From assembly GCA_030024065.1 (NCBI GenBank), contig JASEIE010000216.1:1-6914 (forward strand): a stretch of 6,914 nucleotides of DNA. The letters are read 5' to 3'. Under the pieces are notes generated by a model that made no database searches, had not been told where the DNA came from, and saw only the letters and a program-made list of their open reading frames with translations. A program made the translations under genes and the position numbers. How positions within the stretch are numbered: position 1 is the stretch's first letter; every line of letters starts with the position of its first letter. This DNA is from Thermodesulfobacteriota bacterium. Its GTDB lineage: Bacteria > Desulfobacterota > BSN033 > UBA1163. Below, one piece after another: positions 6,087-6,914 of this stretch.

Positions 6087-6626
6087 ATGAAGGAAATGGC
6101 TCATCAATCTGTTTTAGAAGTGGTCCAGGGAGACATTACCCAGCAGGATACCGAGGCCATAGGAAATGCCGCCAATTCTCGCCTCGCAGGAGGGGGCGGA
6201 GTGGATGGCGCCATCCATAGGGCAGGTGGACCTGCGATCATGGCTGAATTGAAGGCAAAATATACTGGTTGTCCCACGGGGTCGGCGGTCATTACGGGTG
6301 GAGGAACCCTGAAGTCAAAATATGTGATCCATGCAGTTGGTCCTATCTATTCCGGTTCACCCAAGGATGCAGAACTCTTGTCGAGCGCCTATCGAAAGAG
6401 CTTGGAGCTCTGTATTCAAAACAAGATCGCTTCAGTTGCATTTCCTTCCATCAGCACGGGAATCTATGGCTATCCTGTGGAGGAAGCATCCCGTATTGCT
6501 TTAAAGACAGTCATGGATTATTTGGAGGACCATCCCGAAATCAAACTCGCCCGCTTTGTCCTGTTCGATTCAAAAACCTACCAGACTTATGAAGAGGCCC
6601 TAAAGGAATTAACCAAAGCCAAATAA
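6087..6626 (+). CDS. macro-domain ADP-ribose/O-acetyl-ADP-ribose hydrolase (YmdB-like)
   Basis: This is a 179-residue single macro domain filling the whole protein. Members bind ADP-ribose; the YmdB-like class removes acetyl from O-acetyl-ADP-ribose and can reverse protein ADP-ribosylation. The adenine-binding GDIT is at 15-18, the GNAAN segment ends in Asn 30 and GGGGVDGAIH (35-44) carries the catalytic Asp 40. The phosphate loop SISTGIYGYP is at 121-130, with Tyr 127 near the distal ribose. FVLFDSKTY (157-165) is the usual last strand. All residues expected for activity are present. One oddity is G26, where most relatives have V or I before NAAN. AAAGGAG at 6071-6077, 9 bases from the ATG, supports this start. 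It is transcribed away from the MFS gene, with which it shares the symmetric operator region. The cellular target is unknown. Confidence 0.92.
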   Translation: MKEMAHQSVLEVVQGDITQQDTEAIGNAANSRLAGGGGVDGAIHRAGGPAIMAELKAKYTGCPTGSAVITGGGTLKSKYVIHAVGPIYSGSPKDAELLSSAYRKSLELCIQNKIASVAFPSISTGIYGYPVEEASRIALKTVMDYLEDHPEIKLARFVLFDSKTYQTYEEALKELTKAK

Positions 6627-6658
6627 AGTGAGAACTAAATTTTAATTTAACAGAAACT

Positions 6659-6676
6659 GTCAGGTTAACTCCTGAC
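6659..6676 (+). terminator. hairpin after the macro-domain gene
   Basis: GTCAGG (6659-6664) and CCTGAC (6671-6676) form a perfect 6-base-pair stem with a TTAACT loop, about 30 bases beyond the macro-domain stop codon. No T-run follows, so it would be at best a weak or Rho-assisted terminator. Confidence 0.3.
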
Positions 6677-6723
6677 TGCCGATTACACCTACAAAGTTTG
6701 AAAATTGGATTGTGTAAGGAATC

Positions 6724-6834
6724 GATGATTTCCTATTGAAAGCTATTATAACGCGAGATTCAGCCACGCGGGCCGAAGGCCTGCGACGGCTGGAATGAAT
6801 GGTTAGGCACAATGTTCACTAAAGATGATTTCCT
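6724..6834. repeat. 11-base direct repeat flanking the attC site
   Basis: GATGATTTCCT occurs at 6724-6734 and again at 6824-6834, exactly 100 bases apart, and brackets the attC site at 6746-6808. The right copy lies inside the cassette reading frame and the left copy lies beyond the attC. It may be a remnant of a duplication around the site or a coincidence in AT-rich sequence. Confidence 0.4.
6746..6808 (-). mobile_element. integron attC recombination site
   Basis: Read on the minus strand, the parts come in canonical order. Core R'' GCCTAAC (6808-6802) fits RYYYAAC. Then come a 5-base spacer, L'' ATTCCAGCC (6796-6788), a variable central hairpin with GGCC-TTC-GGCC at its tip (6781-6771), L' GGCTGAAT (6765-6758), another 5-base spacer, and R' GTTATAA (6752-6746). 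The L'' arm has one extra C compared with L', the extrahelical base that sets attC polarity, and this fixes the orientation as minus. The start, GCCTAAC-N-ATTC, closely resembles the aadA-type site I recall (GTCTAAC-N-ATTC). R' deviates from GTTRRRY after the TTA but resembles Vibrio-type ends. The folded single strand would be the substrate of an IntI integrase. No integrase gene is in the window. Confidence 0.8.
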
Positions 6835-6914
6835 CTTTCTTGGACCGAGGCATCGCTTTTATCTGTGCTTCTCGAATAAGAGCTTTGGAACGCGTCAAGC
6901 CTTCTTGTTGATAT
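6803..6914 (-). CDS. 3' end of an integron gene cassette, unknown protein
   Basis: A minus-strand frame enters from the right edge and runs 36 residues (ending in R-S-K-K-E-E-I-I-F-S-E-H-C-A) to a TAA that lies inside the attC core GCCTAAC. A stop codon embedded in the R'' core is typical of integron cassettes, which supports both the strand and the frame. The peptide is charged and looks helical, with many K, E, R and A residues. I recognise no family from this tail. The competing plus-strand frame from ATG 6812 has no ribosome binding site and an unlikely composition. Confidence 0.55.
   Translation of the reverse strand, partial: YQQEGLTRSKALIREAQIKAMPRSKKEEIIFSEHCA

Noticed and set aside
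2070..6812. Shared 11-mer TAGGCACAATG at 2070-2080 and 6804-6814, considered as a repeated recombination element
   Set aside because: Several 11-base matches are expected by chance in a window this size. The surroundings of the first copy have no attC arms.
6812..6914. Plus-strand ORF starting ATG 6812 and open to the window edge
   Set aside because: It has no ribosome binding site and an unlikely composition. The minus-strand frame over the same bases ends in the attC core exactly as a cassette gene should.

Overview
The window reads as a chromosomal segment of an anaerobic bacterium. It has moderate GC in the genes and AT-rich spacers. The best guess is a Desulfobacterota (deltaproteobacterium-like) lineage, because the first gene is a fumarate reductase/succinate dehydrogenase-type flavoprotein with a long N-terminal extension of the kind I associate with that group. 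The taxonomic guess is inference only. I see no rRNA, tRNA, CRISPR array or insertion sequence.

Layout. (1) 1-198: AT-rich edge with no gene I can defend, and a good -10 box in front of the flavoprotein. (2) 211-1884 (+): soluble FAD fumarate reductase-like flavoprotein that lacks the His used for covalent FAD and stands alone, without an iron-sulfur or membrane-anchor gene. (3) 1885-2214: 330 bases without a gene, holding two adjacent hairpins and an intrinsic terminator. (4) 2215-4798 (+): a likely operon of an EamA/DMT permease, a PiT phosphate transporter and its DUF47 (PhoU-like) partner. The PiT gene has no ATG/GTG/TTG at its real N-terminus; the codon correctly placed after its Shine-Dalgarno is ATC. 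(5) 4799-4906: convergent spacer with two hairpins. (6) 4907-6001 (-): an MFS permease that seems to have lost its last membrane helix. (7) 6002-6086: divergent promoter region with a striking 43-base two-tier dyad. (8) 6087-6626 (+): macro-domain (ADP-ribose/O-acetyl-ADP-ribose) hydrolase. (9) 6746-6914 (-): an integron attC recombination site with the tail of a gene cassette, whose stop codon lies inside the attC core.

The most notable points are the attC site, which implies that a chromosomal integron or an integrase-less attC cluster begins at the right edge, the AUC start of the phosphate transporter, and the symmetric divergent operator between the MFS and macro-domain genes. The phosphate transporter and DUF47 protein are expected to work together. 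The macro protein and MFS permease may share one regulator. The flavoprotein probably depends on electron-transfer partners outside the window.
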